A stretch of DNA of 64,000 bases from Physcomitrium patens. Its lineage: Eukaryota > Streptophyta > Bryopsida > Funariales > Funariaceae. The stretch is from positions 7,546,144-7,610,143 of the forward strand of contig NC_037254.1 in the NCBI RefSeq assembly GCF_000002425.4, written 5' to 3'. Below, piece by piece: positions 52,374 to 64,000 of this stretch. The position numbers and the translations under genes are program-made. The notes below the pieces were generated by a model that was not told where the DNA came from, did no database searches, and saw nothing but the letters and a program-made list of their open reading frames with translations. Positions within the stretch are counted from its first letter, which is position 1. Each line of letters begins with the position of its first letter.

Positions 52374-52930
52374 TTTCATGGACATACACATGTAAGCCAA
52401 TAATTACTAATATAAGTAGGTAGAAGTAGATAGAAGTAGGTAAAAATAAGTTAATTCTATAATATCTTTTAAAAAAGCTTCCTAGAAGCTTTATATACAT
52501 TGCTTTTATTTTAAAGATGTCTATTGTTGACTTTTAGGTTAGAAACTTGGTCAGCAAGTTAACCATGTTTCACACATGTTGATAGCTTAAAGAACAAGCT
52601 AATTATATGGCCCACATGTAAAAAACTTGACTTGTAAGCTAACGCATGTGTCTTACAAAGTCAACACATATTAGAGGTTCTATAGAACATTGCCACATAG
52701 CCCCTAGTTAGATAGTATATATAGAGGCAAGAGTGAAGTTTTCTTCACTTTTGTCAACTCTTTTCTTGCTTCTGGTTTAGATTCAAGAGTCTCAATTTTT
52801 CTTGTCTTTTGGTAATAAGCCATTCTAGTTTCTTTTTAATATATATATTTCTTTATTTCTATTTTGTTACTATTTTTTTTACACGAATTTTATTGGTTTA
52901 TGCATCATCTTTCATTTCATGTCCTTGATA
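52374..52930 (+). repeat. Element D 5' LTR
   Basis: 557 bp ending GTCCTTGATA, similar to both A LTRs and to 58180-58737. The TATA region 'tagtatatatagaggcaagagtgaag' is kept. Confidence 0.9.
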
Positions 52931-53139
52931 AATTGACAAAAGTACACTTATAATATCAGAGCTTTATCTTGTCTTGATTAAGAGTAGATTATCCCTTTCT
53001 CATGATAAGATATAAGCATATTAGAAGTTGTGGATTACCCTCTTCTAAGCTTATATTGTTCTTAATATTTTCTTTGTTTTCAAGTCCTTTTTTCTACTTA
53101 TCTTGAGTGATATTAGATTTTTTTTTTCTAATTGTTATT

Positions 53140-54053
53140 ATAGCAGAGCTTGTTGAAATGAAGAGTACAATGGCACGAATGCAAGAATAATTGAGGGAGT
53201 TGATGCTTGTGATGCATCAACTTAGCTTATGACCACAAGGATCAACAAGAATGGCAAGAAGAGAAGTTATGGAGATGATTAGAATTGCTTCAACATCTGC
53301 ACCAAATTATATTCCTCCACTCATAGTAGAACATCTTTCAAGTGTTAGAGAACCAAAAGTTGCCCTGCCCGAGAAGTTTGATGGTGTAAGATCCAAATCA
53401 ATCAAGTGTGATTGAACTTCAACCTTAAAGCTATCCAACTCTAGTGGCATAAGTTAAATTCATTAGTACACTTCTTTCAGGTTCAACACTATCATGGTTT
53501 TCATCTTTTCTTGAACTATGAGATCCAATATTAGATAATCTAGAGATATTTTTGGTAGAATTTTGGTCTATATTTGGAAAATATGATGCAACTTGTATTA
53601 TGACCAACAAGATTTATATTTTGCGATAAAGCAATTGATTTGTAACATTACATGCTTCACAATTTTGATAACTTGTAATTGATACCAAGTGGGATGATGT
53701 TGCACTTATTAACCGATTTCTCTATAGATTATAATATGAAGTAAAGAAATTGATATTCAACTTACTTGATCCTCAAATATTGAGTCAAGCAATTGACTTT
53801 GTTGTGAAGTGTGACACTTGACTTTTTGAATTTTGATCTGAGAGTCACACAAGTGGGCCTCAACTTTACTATAATTTGATGGCAATACCAACATCTCCTC
53901 AATACATACATTCAAAAGTAGAGGATATGCAAATTGATGTGGTATGTTTTAAACCTCTTACCAAGCAAGAAAAGACTCGTCATTGTCAAGAAGAATTATG
54001 CTTATATTATGGAGAACCTAAACATACTGCTCAATATTATCCAAAGAAGCAAT
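53140..54053 (+). pseudogene. Element D gag
   Basis: Aligns with A's gag over its full length. The start codon position reads ATA (53140-53142) where A has ATG. Two cysteines or equivalents of the zinc knuckle are changed to Tyr (LYYGEPKHTAQYYP). Several stops. Dead. Confidence 0.8.
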
Positions 54054-54129
54054 AAAACTACAAAATGAAGAGCACAACTATTAAAGAAGACAATGTATCA
54101 GAAAATAAATTTGTCCAGCTACAATAGGA

Positions 54130-57100
54130 ACTAAGGGATTAGAATCTTGTACAATTTCTAATGAAGGTCCTATCTTCTTCTCAGAATCTTTTCCATGTTT
54201 TATAATAGATGTGTACTTAGAACCTGATAATTATAAAACCTGTGCCCTGATAGATTCAAGAGCCTTAGCTTGTTTCTTAGACGTAGAATTTATTAAAAGT
54301 CATAAAATATTGTTAGTACAAAAAACTATACTTGTTCATATATAAGTCATAGATGGTCGTCCGTTGTCTTCTAGAGATGTTATTCATAAAACATTTCCTA
54401 TAGATGTAGCAATAAATAGTCATAGTACTTGTATAATCTTTAATATAATTAAATCTCTATTTAATCTAATCATTTTAGGTTTATCAAGGTTAAAAAAGTA
54501 AAATATTTATATAGATTGGATTTCTCGTATTCTTAACTTTTTTAAAAGTATAGCTGAGAGTAAAATTAATCTAATAGAAAGTCATAAATTTAGTTTAATA
54601 AAACATATATTTATAGGTGCAAGAGCTTTCTTGCATGCTATAAAAAAAGAATCACCTTATGTCATTTACGCCACACCTATTTCTAATAATGCAAAGACTT
54701 CAAGTGGCATTCCAAGCCAATATCAAGAGTTTTTAGATATATTTGAGAAGAAGAATGTGAATACTCTTCTAGAACATCATCCCTATGACTGCTTAATTGA
54801 CCTTCAAGAAAGAAAACAACTGCTATTTGGACCAATCTTAAGTTTATCATAAAATAAATTGGCTGAATTATAGGAATGTATTGAAGAAAAACTGGCCAAG
54901 AATTTCATACACCATTCCAAATCGCCAATAAGAACTCCAATCTTATTTGTGAAGAAGAAAGATAGATCATTATAGATGTTTGTTGATTATTGAGGACTCA
55001 ACAAGATCACCATCAAGAATAGATATCCTCTACCTTTGATATTTGGACTTCTTGATCAATTGAATTAAACTAAGATCTATATAAAAATAGATCTATGGAG
55101 AACATACAATCTAGTTCGTATTAAAGAAAGAGATGAATGAAAGATTACATTTCGAATTAGATATGGACATTTTGAATACAACATCATGCCTTTTAAACTT
55201 ACAAATGTACCAACAACTTTTCAATATCTAATGAATGATGTTTTTTAAGAGTTTTTAGACGATTTTATTATTTGTTATCTAAATGACATTTTAATCTATT
55301 TTAAGAACATAGATGAACGTGAACTTTAAGTTCTTTGTATGTTACAAAAATTAAGAGATGTGGGACTCTATCCCAAGATAGAAAAGAGTGTATTCTATAC
55401 TACTCAAGTCGACTTCTTATGATATATCATTTCAAATGATGGACTTGTGATGGATCTTAAGAAAGTTCAAACTATTATGCATTGGAAGATTTCAAAAATG
55501 GTAAGAGATGTCTAATACTTTTTGGACTTTGCCAAATATTATTGGATCTTTATTAAAGACTTCTCTCGAGTTACAACTTCACTTACACGTTTAACTTGCA
55601 AAGACAAACTTGAGTGGAGCAAAGAAGCTCAAGCATCTTTTGAAGCTTTGAAGTCAACCTTTATTTCTACACCAATCTTGTATTGTGTTGATTTTTCTAA
55701 GGCATTTTTTATGAAAATAGATCCATCAGACTTTGCTTTGGATGTTGTATTATCACAAATGGGAACACATGATAAACTTCATCCAATAGCTTTTCATTCC
55801 AAAAACTTTTTAGCAGCCAAGATTAATTATGAAATTCATGACAAAGAGCTTCTTGCAATCATGGATTCATTTTAAGAATGGTGCTATCATCTGGAAGGCG
55901 CTTCTAATCCAGTCACTATATATATGGGCCATAATAATCTCAAGTACTTCATGTCGGTACATATTTTGAATTGTTGCCAAGTCTGTTGGAGCATGTCTCT
56001 ATGAAGATTTGATTTCAAGATCATGTATTGATCGACAAAATGACAAGGTTTGTCAAACGTCCTTTCTAAATGTTCTTATCTTATATCAAAAGAAAGAGAT
56101 GCATCTTTTGATCAACAAAGAATGATGCTCTTGAAGCCAAACCATTTTCATCTTTGAGTAATGAAATCAACATTGACTATTGATTCAAGCCTTGTGAAAC
56201 AAATCCAATCAAGTATGTCCTCTAATCGTCTTGTTCACAATATCAAGAATCCTTCTTCTAAGTTCTAAAATACTTCTAAGTTTGAGTTCAAAAATAACCT
56301 ACTTTATTTTGAAGGTTGATTATATGTTCCAAAAAGAGAAGCATGATTATATATTCTTCAAGCACGTCATGACTTTCTAGCAGCATGACATTTTGGATAC
56401 AACAAGACTTTGGAACTTATATCTAGAGATTTTTGGTGGCCTCAAATATAGGAGGATGTGAAAGACTTTTCTCAGTCACGTAATGTTTGTTCAAGTTCAA
56501 AAACTCCTTGTTATCAACCTTATGGACTTCTTTAACCATTATCCATTCCAAAACAACCATAGTCTTTTGTTTCTATAGATTTCATCATGGATCTTCTAAT
56601 CTTAGGTTCTTATGACTCTATATTCGTGATAGTAGATTGTTTTACCAAAATGGCACATTTTATACCATATAAAAAATCTATTATAAGTGAAGAAACAGCT
56701 AAACTTTTTCTTGACAACATCTATCGCTATCATGGATTATCCAAGGATATTATATAGGATATGAAAACTCAATTTATATCAAGATTTTGGCAAACTCTTT
56801 TTAAGATTCTAAAAATAAATATAAAACTATCTTCGATATTCCATTCTCAAACTAATGGACAAACAGAGCATGTTAATCAAGTTTTGGAGCAATATTTAAG
56901 TTGTACCATCTACTACCAATAAGATGATTGAACAACTCTTTTTCCATTGGCAGAGTTTGCTTATAGTAATACAATACATTCTTCTACAAAACAAACATCT
57001 TTTTTTGTGAATTATGGTTAACATCCACAACTTTATACTTTTATCTTTTTAAAGTTGATAATTTTACGATAGAAGATTTCGCAAATTATTTATCAGAGCT

Positions 57101-57596
57101 ACATGCAACAATGAAGCCATAATTAAAAAAAAGCTCAAGAACAATAAAAGAACAATGCGGATATCTATCAAAAGGAACAACCACCATTCTATGTGGATAA
57201 CAAGGTATGGTTATTTTGTCACAATATCAAGACTACTCATCTTTGCGACAAGTTGGACTATTGTAGGCTTAGACTATTTTCTATTTTTGTATAAATCAAT
57301 CCAGTTGCATATTATTTATACCTACCAAAGTCAATGAAAATCCATCCAGTATTCCACGTGTCTTTTCTTGAACCATACAAGATAGTGGACATACCAAAAA
57401 AAAGACAAGTGTCACTTACTTCTATAGAAGTGAATAATAATGAAGAACTTGAAATAGAAGAAATCTTAGATTCAAGGCGACGCCAAAATAAGTTAGAATA
57501 TCTTGTTCATTAGCGCGGATATAATATTAGTGAATGCACATGGGAGCCAGCAAAGAATCTTGTAAAAGCAGCAAAGAAGGTGGAGGCTTTTCATTG
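54130..57596 (+). pseudogene. Element D pol remains
   Basis: Protease motif reads LIDSRAL (DSG changed to DSR, about 54250). RT box reads YLND (first Asp changed to Asn, about 55276-55287). The best open stretch is 55522-55875 (RT connection and start of RNase H, 117 codons). The integrase core near 56550-57000 and chromodomain near 57440-57590 match A with many TAA, TAG and TGA codons. Useful as an outgroup: it keeps CAA at positions where A has TAA. Confidence 0.85.
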
Positions 57597-57715
57597 ATGA
57601 CATCCATCAAAATCAAGATGAAGATCTTCCCTAAAAAAGAAACAAGATCTAGACAAGATAACATTCTACTTTCAATCCTTGTTTGTAGCTTCTTTATATT
57701 TGTAATGCAATAGAG

Positions 57716-58138
57716 ATGGAAAACCAACAACTAGTGGATTCAATTGAAGAACCTTCATTTGTTGACTTGTCAGATGAGACATTAAAATTTTCACAACCTT
57801 CAAGATGACGCAATTGACATGAAGATCCTCAGGAACGACATATTTTTCTTCAAATAGATAGTAAAATACAACGAGTTTGGTATCACGACTTTGGAAGTAA
57901 CTCATGATGTTTAGTAATTTTATTAGAGGTAGAAACAACTACTGATGGTATTTCAAATGTTTTATTTGAAAGAAGTTATGAAGGCCTCAACAATAATCAA
58001 ATAATAAGGTGGTCTTCTCGCCTTGGTATGAGACACTATTGATGGTTGAGAGGCCCTATCAACCATCTTTAAAGAGAACAAAGATCTAAGTATGTGGCAA
58101 ATATAATTTGTTGCACCATAGATTTCTTCAACATATAA
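57716..58138 (+). pseudogene. Element D extra frame, 140 codons
   Basis: ATG 57716-57718 to TAA 58136-58138 is exactly 140 sense codons in one frame. Internal breaks are TGA or TAG-type codons at Arg, Trp and Gln positions of copy A, and no indel is seen. It shows the full length of the extra protein, which in A carries a 1-base loss. Conserved text includes LFERSYEGLNN and WLRGPINHL. Confidence 0.75.
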
Positions 58139-58164
58139 TGACCGCTCCTTATAGAACTCGCGTC

Positions 58165-58176
58165 TAGAAGGGAAGA
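58165..58176 (+). other. Element D polypurine tract
   Basis: The purine run TAGAAGGGAAGA lies three bases before the 3' LTR at 58180, the equivalent of A's tract with the G run shortened by transitions. Confidence 0.65.
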
Positions 58177-58179
58177 TAA

Positions 58180-58737
58180 TGTCATGGACATACACAAATA
58201 AGCCAATAATTACCTATATAAGCAAGTAGAAGTAGATAGAAATAGGTAAAAATAAGTTAATTCTATAATATCTTCTAAAGAAACTTCTTAGGAGCTTCAT
58301 AGACGCTACTTAGACTTTATAAGTGTCCATTGTTGACTTTTAGGTTAAAAACTTACTCAACAAGTTAACCATGTGCCACACATATTGATAGCTTGAAAAA
58401 CAAGCTAATTATGTGGCCCACACGTAGAAAACTTGCCTTATAAGCTAACGCATGTATCCTACAAAGTCAACACATATTAGAGGTCCTATAGAACATTGCC
58501 ACATAGCCTCTAATTAGATAGTATATATAGTGGCAAGAGTGAAGCCTTCTTCACTTTTGTCAACTCTTTTCTTGCTTATGGTCGAACTCCAAGAGTTTCA
58601 AGTTTTTTAATCTTTTGGCAATAAGCCGTTCTCGTTTCTTTTTAATATATATATATATTTATTTCTGTTTTTTTTACTTTTTCTTTGACATGAATTTCAT
58701 TGATTTATGCATCATCTTTCAATTCATATCCTTGATA
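58180..58737 (+). repeat. Element D 3' LTR
   Basis: 558 bp, TGTCATGG to CTTGATA, followed by the CTTAT target duplication. Confidence 0.9.
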
Positions 58738-58742
58738 CTTAT

Positions 58743-58896
58743 TGACCAAGTTTCTAACCTATCAATCAACTACAAACATATGTTAAGTTAAAGCAATATT
58801 TATGCAGCTTTTAAGAAGCTTCTCTACAAGGTATTATGAAATTAATTTATTTTTATCTACTTTTACCTACTTCTATCTAATCATATATGTATTTAT

Positions 58897-58936
<40 letters not shown>

Positions 58937-58940
58937 GACA
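58743..58940 (-). repeat. Element C 5' LTR, distal part
   Basis: Continues from 52373 after removing D. Contains a (TA)n tract (58899-58932) and ends CCGTGACA, the reversed TGTCACGG LTR start, followed by the GATTA duplication at 58941-58945. Confidence 0.87.
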
Positions 58941-58945
58941 GATTA

Positions 58946-60540
58946 TTATGAGCTTGTACTACACTTGTACCAAAAAAACACTCACAATAATTAAATCAAA
59001 GTAATAAAATGTGATTTATGATCTTGAATGATATTGAATTATTAACTATCATTCTTTTTCTTATGCAAGTAAATGCAATTGATGGTATTTGTTCCAACGT
59101 ACATTATAAGAAAGAATAAAATAAACTACCAAATAAAAAAAATTCAAAATTGGAAGAAATGTTTTAAGAATTAAGATGTCATTAAAAAATACAAAATAAT
59201 TATGTCATCTCAATTATTTAATTAATTAAAATAAATTATTTCAAAAATAAAATATTATGCTATGTTTAAAATTTTATATAAAAATTATAAGCTCTATTAT
59301 TTATATTTTTTAACAATAACTATTTAAGATCTTTTTTACTATATTAATATATTATTTTATTATTGTTATTGTTATTATCATTTATATTTTTTTTATCAAT
59401 ATTTTATTAATGCATGCACCATTTCATACAACTAGTCATTAGGATTGCATGTAAAGAATAAGTCATGAAGGAAGTAATAATCAATCAATATAATAAATTT
59501 AGAATAATTATTAAACAAAAAAGAAAAGCTGTATTAAAAATATAGTAACATTATTTTTATTTAACATTGCTTTTGGATTTGAGACCAATTGCACAAAAGT
59601 GGCATCATATTATTATTTATATTATATTATATTATATCACATATTTAAGCAACAAGTAAATGCTGTAGGTATCAAATGGTAAGAATAATAATAATAATAA
59701 CAATAATATCAATAACATCAATGTTGTGAGATTGGTAGTGTTTGCATGTGGGTGTTGGCTATTTCTAGTGGGGTTGTGACTGAAACATCAATTTGGGGAG
59801 ATTGTGACGTGGAGGTGCAGTAGTTACTTGCTACTGGATTTGGGTTAGGGCTAATACTTAGAATACAGTATTCCGGATTAAGATAGTGTTTTAACTTTGT
59901 TTTGTTTCTGCATTCTGGTGCCGTAGGTGCTGGAGTTCCTCTATGCAGGGGTGCTGCTCTCACTCCGGAGCACGCCTTGCCATTCCCAGCCTTCGCCCGT
60001 TCGTCACTGGGTGCCAGGGATTTTGGCTTGTTGAAAGACAGGCTGTTTCGGAGACTGATCGCATCTAGATTTGCTGTTGCAAAGCACGCCGAAATTGAAG
60101 GAGGATCTCTTAGAACTTGAGTAAACTTCAGACAAAGCAGAGTTTGCAGAAAGGTTGAAATAATAATAGCGATGAAAGCGGCAACAAAATCGTCATAATG
60201 CGAAAGGAGCTATGTGTGCCAGTTGTCATACTGCATTGAATCAGATGCCGTCGATATGCACCTGGTGGATGGACTCTCGAAAACAACACCAGGAGCGAGG
60301 GAGCACATGTTGAAGGAAGCTGCAATTTTTATGTTGATTCACAGCTACTACCATTAAAACTGGCATAGTATTCTCCTGTCCATGTCAGATGCTACGTGCT
60401 CTCATTTGAAACTAATGCTATGTTCGATTGCGATGCAAGTTATAAAACCGTCTGTCAAGGAGCTCGAATGCCGTGATATAAGTGTGTAATTCTTAAAGAG
60501 CAGCGCGAATGGCGTCGGGTTTGGCAGTCTTTTTTAATGG
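58946..60540. other. AT-rich spacer then GC-richer leader-like stretch
   Basis: 58946-59740 is AT-rich with no gene. 59890-60120 is GC-richer and has a plus-strand frame of about 72 codons ending at 60120, without an ATG at its 5' end. Its Ala/Arg/Leu-rich text could be the start of the PPR relic that follows, but I see no join. The rest is unassigned. Confidence 0.4.
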
Positions 60541-60565
60541 ATGAAGCTCCAGATTTGTACAGCCT

Positions 60566-61110
60566 TTGTACGATCGCGTGCACCATCCTTTCGAGAATGT
60601 ATGGGTTTGGGAGATGCTCAACGCAGACGTGGAGCCTGATGAGGTGAGAGCTGATTGCATGCTTGAAGGGTATGCAAGTTGGGAAGAGCCAGAGACTCTG
60701 CATGGGGTTTTACGAGCTACACAATGGCGAGGCCTAGTACCTCCACCTCATTTGTGCAGATTCCAATGCGCGAATTTATTTTTTTTGTTCACTTTGTCGC
60801 TGCCTCAATTTATCATTTCAATTTCCACCTGTGAGGACCGTGAGATACATTGTCCTACAAGAAGCAGTGCATTGCCATATCATCGACGTGTATGAGAAGG
60901 CAGGCTCATATGAAATGGCTGAGAAGATCTTCAAAAGAGATAACAGGTAGGTCATCTTTCTCACGAGAAAACTTAAACGCCGATGAGGAAGGTGAGAGCT
61001 GACGCCGGTCGATGTGAAGCAGCTTTAAAACTTTTCAATGAGATGGCAAAGAAGAATTTGCTTGCAACACCAGTGGCATGGAACACCCCACAGGCTTGTG
61101 TGAGAGTTTG
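60566..61110 (+). pseudogene. Pentatricopeptide repeat (PPR) protein remnant
   Basis: Three broken pieces read as tandem PPR units: VWVWEMLNADVEPDEV...CMLEGYASW...GLVPP (60590-60740), IIDVYEKAGSYEMAEKIFKR (about 60877-60940), and RCEAALKLFNEMAKKN with VAWNT (about 61005-61085). They are in different frames and separated by stops. PPR proteins bind organelle RNA and act in its processing or editing. Three to four units without a start, and with frameshifts, indicate a decayed fragment of a larger gene. The spacing of units (about 35 residues) suits P-type PPR motifs. Confidence 0.7.
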
Positions 61111-63367
61111 ACGATATTACGAAGCTTAGCAATTACGATGGACACTGTTGGTTACACTATTATGCTAAATACAAATTCGAAGGACCACGAAAGCTGAGCT
61201 CTTGTGCATATATATATATATATATGCGCAACCTTCATTCGCTCATTCTGTTCATGTTGGCTTGGAACACTACTGAAAACTCACTTTAAACACTACCAGC
61301 TCTGTCACAGAGATTTTAATCTTCACATGATTATACCCAACTCTTTGTTTTCTGGCTCAAGCTGAAACACTTTCAACTCATGGAGCTGCATCAGTGATGT
61401 GGTTAATGAAGTTCTCCCACTGGGTTTATATTTGATGCACTGCTGCTTCTAAGGTGTGGTGAAACCCTTGTTGAAAACTGCAATCTTCTTGTTTATGAGT
61501 TGGGGATTAGTACTGCTCTGGTAACACTTGCACTATGAGCAGATTTGATGAATCATGGATCATGGTGGAAGTAAGCTTCATTCATAGTGAAATCACATGG
61601 TGGCTTTGTATTTCAGGCAGGGTGATGATGAATCTTCTTCTAACTTGGTGATCTAGGGTTGGAATAGAACTAAAAGTTCATTTGCACTTATCCAGAGGGG
61701 TATTACTGAGGTGTGTAATGCAGATTTGGATTGAATGCCAATCTACTTATGATTATTTTCAAAAAACATTTTTTTTCTTCAAATATGAAAAGACCTTTCT
61801 CCTTGTTGTACTGAGTTGTACACTAGATTTTTGTCATTTAAATCAATTAATCCGTTAACAATATATTGAAATACCGATATGTTAAAATACAGCTAAAACA
61901 CTGGCACGTAAAAAGAATAATCAAGTCAAAAATAAGTATTGCAAATGGATAAATAAATATATCCAAAACTAAAACATAAATGAAATCTGGTATTTAAGGT
62001 TGTGCAGGCTACCTTATTGTGTTATGAAAATCCTGCAATTTGGTGAATGATGACCTACAAAACTGGGATGTTAAATGGATACTAATTTCATATCTATGTG
62101 ATATGTGTAAAAACAGTATCAATGGGTGATTATCATTTTTTTAATAGTGACATTACTGAGATTTGCAATATTGCATTGCTTTCTCAATTTACTTGTATGA
62201 ATAAATCTAAGGAATAGACCAACCAAATCTTATTGATGTGAATATAAAAAAACACTTTTATTACACAAATACAATCATCGTTCACAAACTTTTATGCTTC
62301 TTGAGGAAGACTGAATATCAACAGAATATAGAATATCTATATTTAAAATTTAGAAGAAACAAGTTTTAAAAAATAAAATAAAAATAATCTGGGAATTGTA
62401 TGGAACTACAACAATCATGATTGTACCCATTATAATTCTTGAATATTAATAATTGTAATGTGTCAAAAAGAATTTGGTATAGTATTTTAAAGCACTTCAA
62501 TTTATGTAGTGGGTAGTTAATTTTCTCATGTATTTGAATGCACGTATCAACTCAGTATTGGTGCATCACTTGAGGGGTGAGTTGTGATTTTTCAAGTATT
62601 TATTAAATTTATTATGACATCTAAATTTCCAGTTAAATTTAAAACAAAAAAGTGTTCATGGGAAAATTAAAGAAGGTATTTTAAACATTTAATTGCAATA
62701 AATATAGATTTGCATTGTGATCACTTCAAGTAGGTGTGTATATGTAAATACTTGAAAAATGTGTATTTACTCAAAGGTACTTTCAAAAATTTCGGGAAAA
62801 ATATTATATTATATTGTACTATATAAAATGGAATTCTATATTGTGTTTTGATTTGGTAGATTTAGCATAAACAATGTAGAGTTAATTTATATATCAAATA
62901 ACTATATAATAATACTATTAATATCATTGTAGACCTTCTGCATTACAATATTTTTCTTTTTCATTTTTCCTAGTTTTGCAAAACACAAAAACATAGTTGA
63001 CTGAAACATACAAAATTTGTACACAGAAGGTAATTGAAGGCTAGTCCACTACTAACTAAACTAAATGTCTAGTAGTGACCTTTAGAAACATAAATTGAAT
63101 AAACAAACACTAATGTTCTTATCAAATTCAAGTTTTTAGAAAACACAGCATTGAATATGATTTCATCAACTACAATGAAATATTTTTAAAAATTTGATTG
63201 AGGTCGTTTTTTTTATCTTATTGAAATAAGTTACTATTGGTGAGTGTATCTTTCCAGTTTTAACTAAGGTATTGATTATCAATCACAAGTAACTTTAAAA
63301 TACTGGTTGATATCATATTAATTACACTTTTATTATGTGAATTACACTAGCCTTCAACAAACAGAGA

Positions 63368-63400
<33 letters not shown>

Positions 63401-63650
63401 GTATTTGAAGTGGAACAAAACATATTACACATATTTTAGTTAATCATATCATGTGTCTGAATTGAAGACGTGCCAGCACAAAAACATGAAAAATGAACAG
63501 ATGGGAAGGGAAATCCATCAGAAACCTTATTTTCATCAACTTAAAAAATACATTCTTGAATAAATTCACCCATTCCATGCTCAATTTGTTTTTGGGGATT
63601 GTAATGATAACAAGCCAATCTTACAATCACTTTGTTTTATTTTTATTTTT
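61111..63650. other. AT-rich spacer
   Basis: (TA)n tracts at about 61208-61225 and 63370-63399. No coding frame that I would defend; no retrotransposon domain is seen. Confidence 0.6.
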
Positions 63651-64000
63651 ATTATTTTTGTATAGTATCCTATTTAAGACTTTCCATTCATTTTTGACTT
63701 CCTTGTTCCAAGCCGACATGACCAATCAAATAAATTTTTATTGGGGGAATTCCTTGACTCACACCCCCCTTGCTTAGAATATCCCTTAAAAAAGGCCAGA
63801 GCACAAGTTGTCGGAGGGGAACATCCTGGGAACATTCTGGGAACGTGCAGCCGTGCCTAACGAAAGCTCCACGGAAGCCCACATCACCGAATCGCGTCAA
63901 CCTCGCACCCCGTGTGAACAGAGCTTCTGGGAAACCGGACACAGACGGTACCTGATTCAAGGATTCGTAGATCCTGGAGACAAACGATCTACACTCCGTT
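63651..64000. promoter_or_regulatory. GC-rising end region, possible promoter
   Basis: Composition shifts from AT-rich to GC-rich at about 63770. A CCAAT-type box occurs near 63720 (GACCAATCAAAT), followed by a triple 11-bp repeat. Both strands have short open frames running to about 63955. It may be the 5' region of a gene lying beyond the window. Confidence 0.3.
63817..63849. repeat. Triple 11-bp direct repeat
   Basis: GGGAACATCCT, GGGAACATTCT and GGGAACGTGCA follow one another without gaps. The GAA..TTC pairs recall heat-shock elements, but the spacing is not canonical. Confidence 0.6.

Larger units (their letters stand above)
52374..58737 (+). mobile_element. Element D: decayed Ty3/gypsy chromovirus, sister of A
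   Basis: A 6.4-kb element with LTRs of 557 and 558 bp, inserted in the 5' LTR of C. Flanks are CTTGT (52369-52373) and CTTAT (58738-58742), a target duplication with one transition. The first LTR base pair has decayed (TTTCATGG instead of TGTCATGG). Gene order is identical to A, with far more nonsense codons, so it is older or more heavily mutated. Still recognisable: zinc knuckle remains, protease, RT, RNase H, integrase, chromodomain, extra frame, purine tract. Confidence 0.9.
31410..58940 (-). mobile_element. Element C: old minus-strand Ty3/gypsy chromovirus, split by three insertions
   Basis: The outer element of the nest. It is flanked by perfect 5-bp target duplications GATTA at 31405-31409 and 58941-58945. 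It reads right to left: 5' LTR (52043-52373 plus 58743-58940), gag (51102-51950 and the part left of 42612), pol (about 38900-42400), extra frame (38389-38616), purine tract (38348-38363) and 3' LTR (31410-31635 plus 38049-38347). Removing inserts A, B and D and one copy of each target duplication restores continuity at each junction, as judged by comparing the two LTRs and by the gag frame crossing the B junction. The coding sequence is full of stops and deletions, so the element is dead. It belongs to the same family as A and D. Confidence 0.9.

Noticed and set aside
63817-63849. Canonical heat-shock element
   Set aside because: GAA..TTC units are present, but TTC and the next GAA are separated by three bases instead of two.

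Overview
The window reads as nuclear DNA of a land plant, most likely a moss. This is inferred from strongly AT-rich spacers with many (TA)n tracts, intron-containing plant gene families with GT-AG introns of about 100-550 bp, and a large block of Ty3/gypsy retrotransposons. The species itself cannot be read from the sequence.

Layout. 1-3.6 kb is AT-rich spacer holding a reversed LTR fragment inside a degenerate inverted repeat. 3.6-6.7 kb is lower in AT but has no gene I can defend. 7.3-9.3 kb (-) holds six exons of a folate-biopterin transporter (BT1/FBT) family gene that lacks a recognisable N-terminal exon and the last membrane helices. 11.35-14.8 kb (+) is a complete nine-exon hexokinase. 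18.5-20.8 kb (-) is a complete four-exon RBM22/MAC5-type CCCH + RRM splicing factor. 24.2-25.2 kb (+) is a two-exon PEX11 peroxisome-division gene. It converges on a five-exon LISCL-type GRAS regulator at 25.7-29.1 kb (-). I built each gene by joining exons whose phases match and whose products align with the family from memory; no transcript data were available.

31.4-58.9 kb is one nested retrotransposon block. An old minus-strand chromovirus (here called C, target duplication GATTA at 31405-31409 and 58941-58945) has been split three times. Plus-strand element A sits in its 3' LTR (31636-38043, duplication CTATG). Minus-strand element B, from a different gypsy lineage, sits in its gag (42613-51097). 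Plus-strand element D sits in its 5' LTR (52374-58737, duplication CTTGT/CTTAT). A, C and D are one family: gag with zinc knuckle, protease, RT, RNase H, integrase, chromodomain, plus a conserved extra reading frame of about 140 codons between pol and the 3' LTR that I cannot assign to any known domain. All copies carry nonsense codons of the kind made by C-to-T or G-to-A change, which fits decay under cytosine methylation.

58.9-64 kb is AT-rich spacer with the remains of a PPR gene at 60.5-61.1 kb and a GC-richer stretch at the very end that may be the start of another gene region.

The cellular genes are unrelated housekeeping and regulatory functions (sugar phosphorylation, splicing, peroxisome proliferation, transcription, possibly folate/pterin transport). 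Nothing suggests that they act as a unit.
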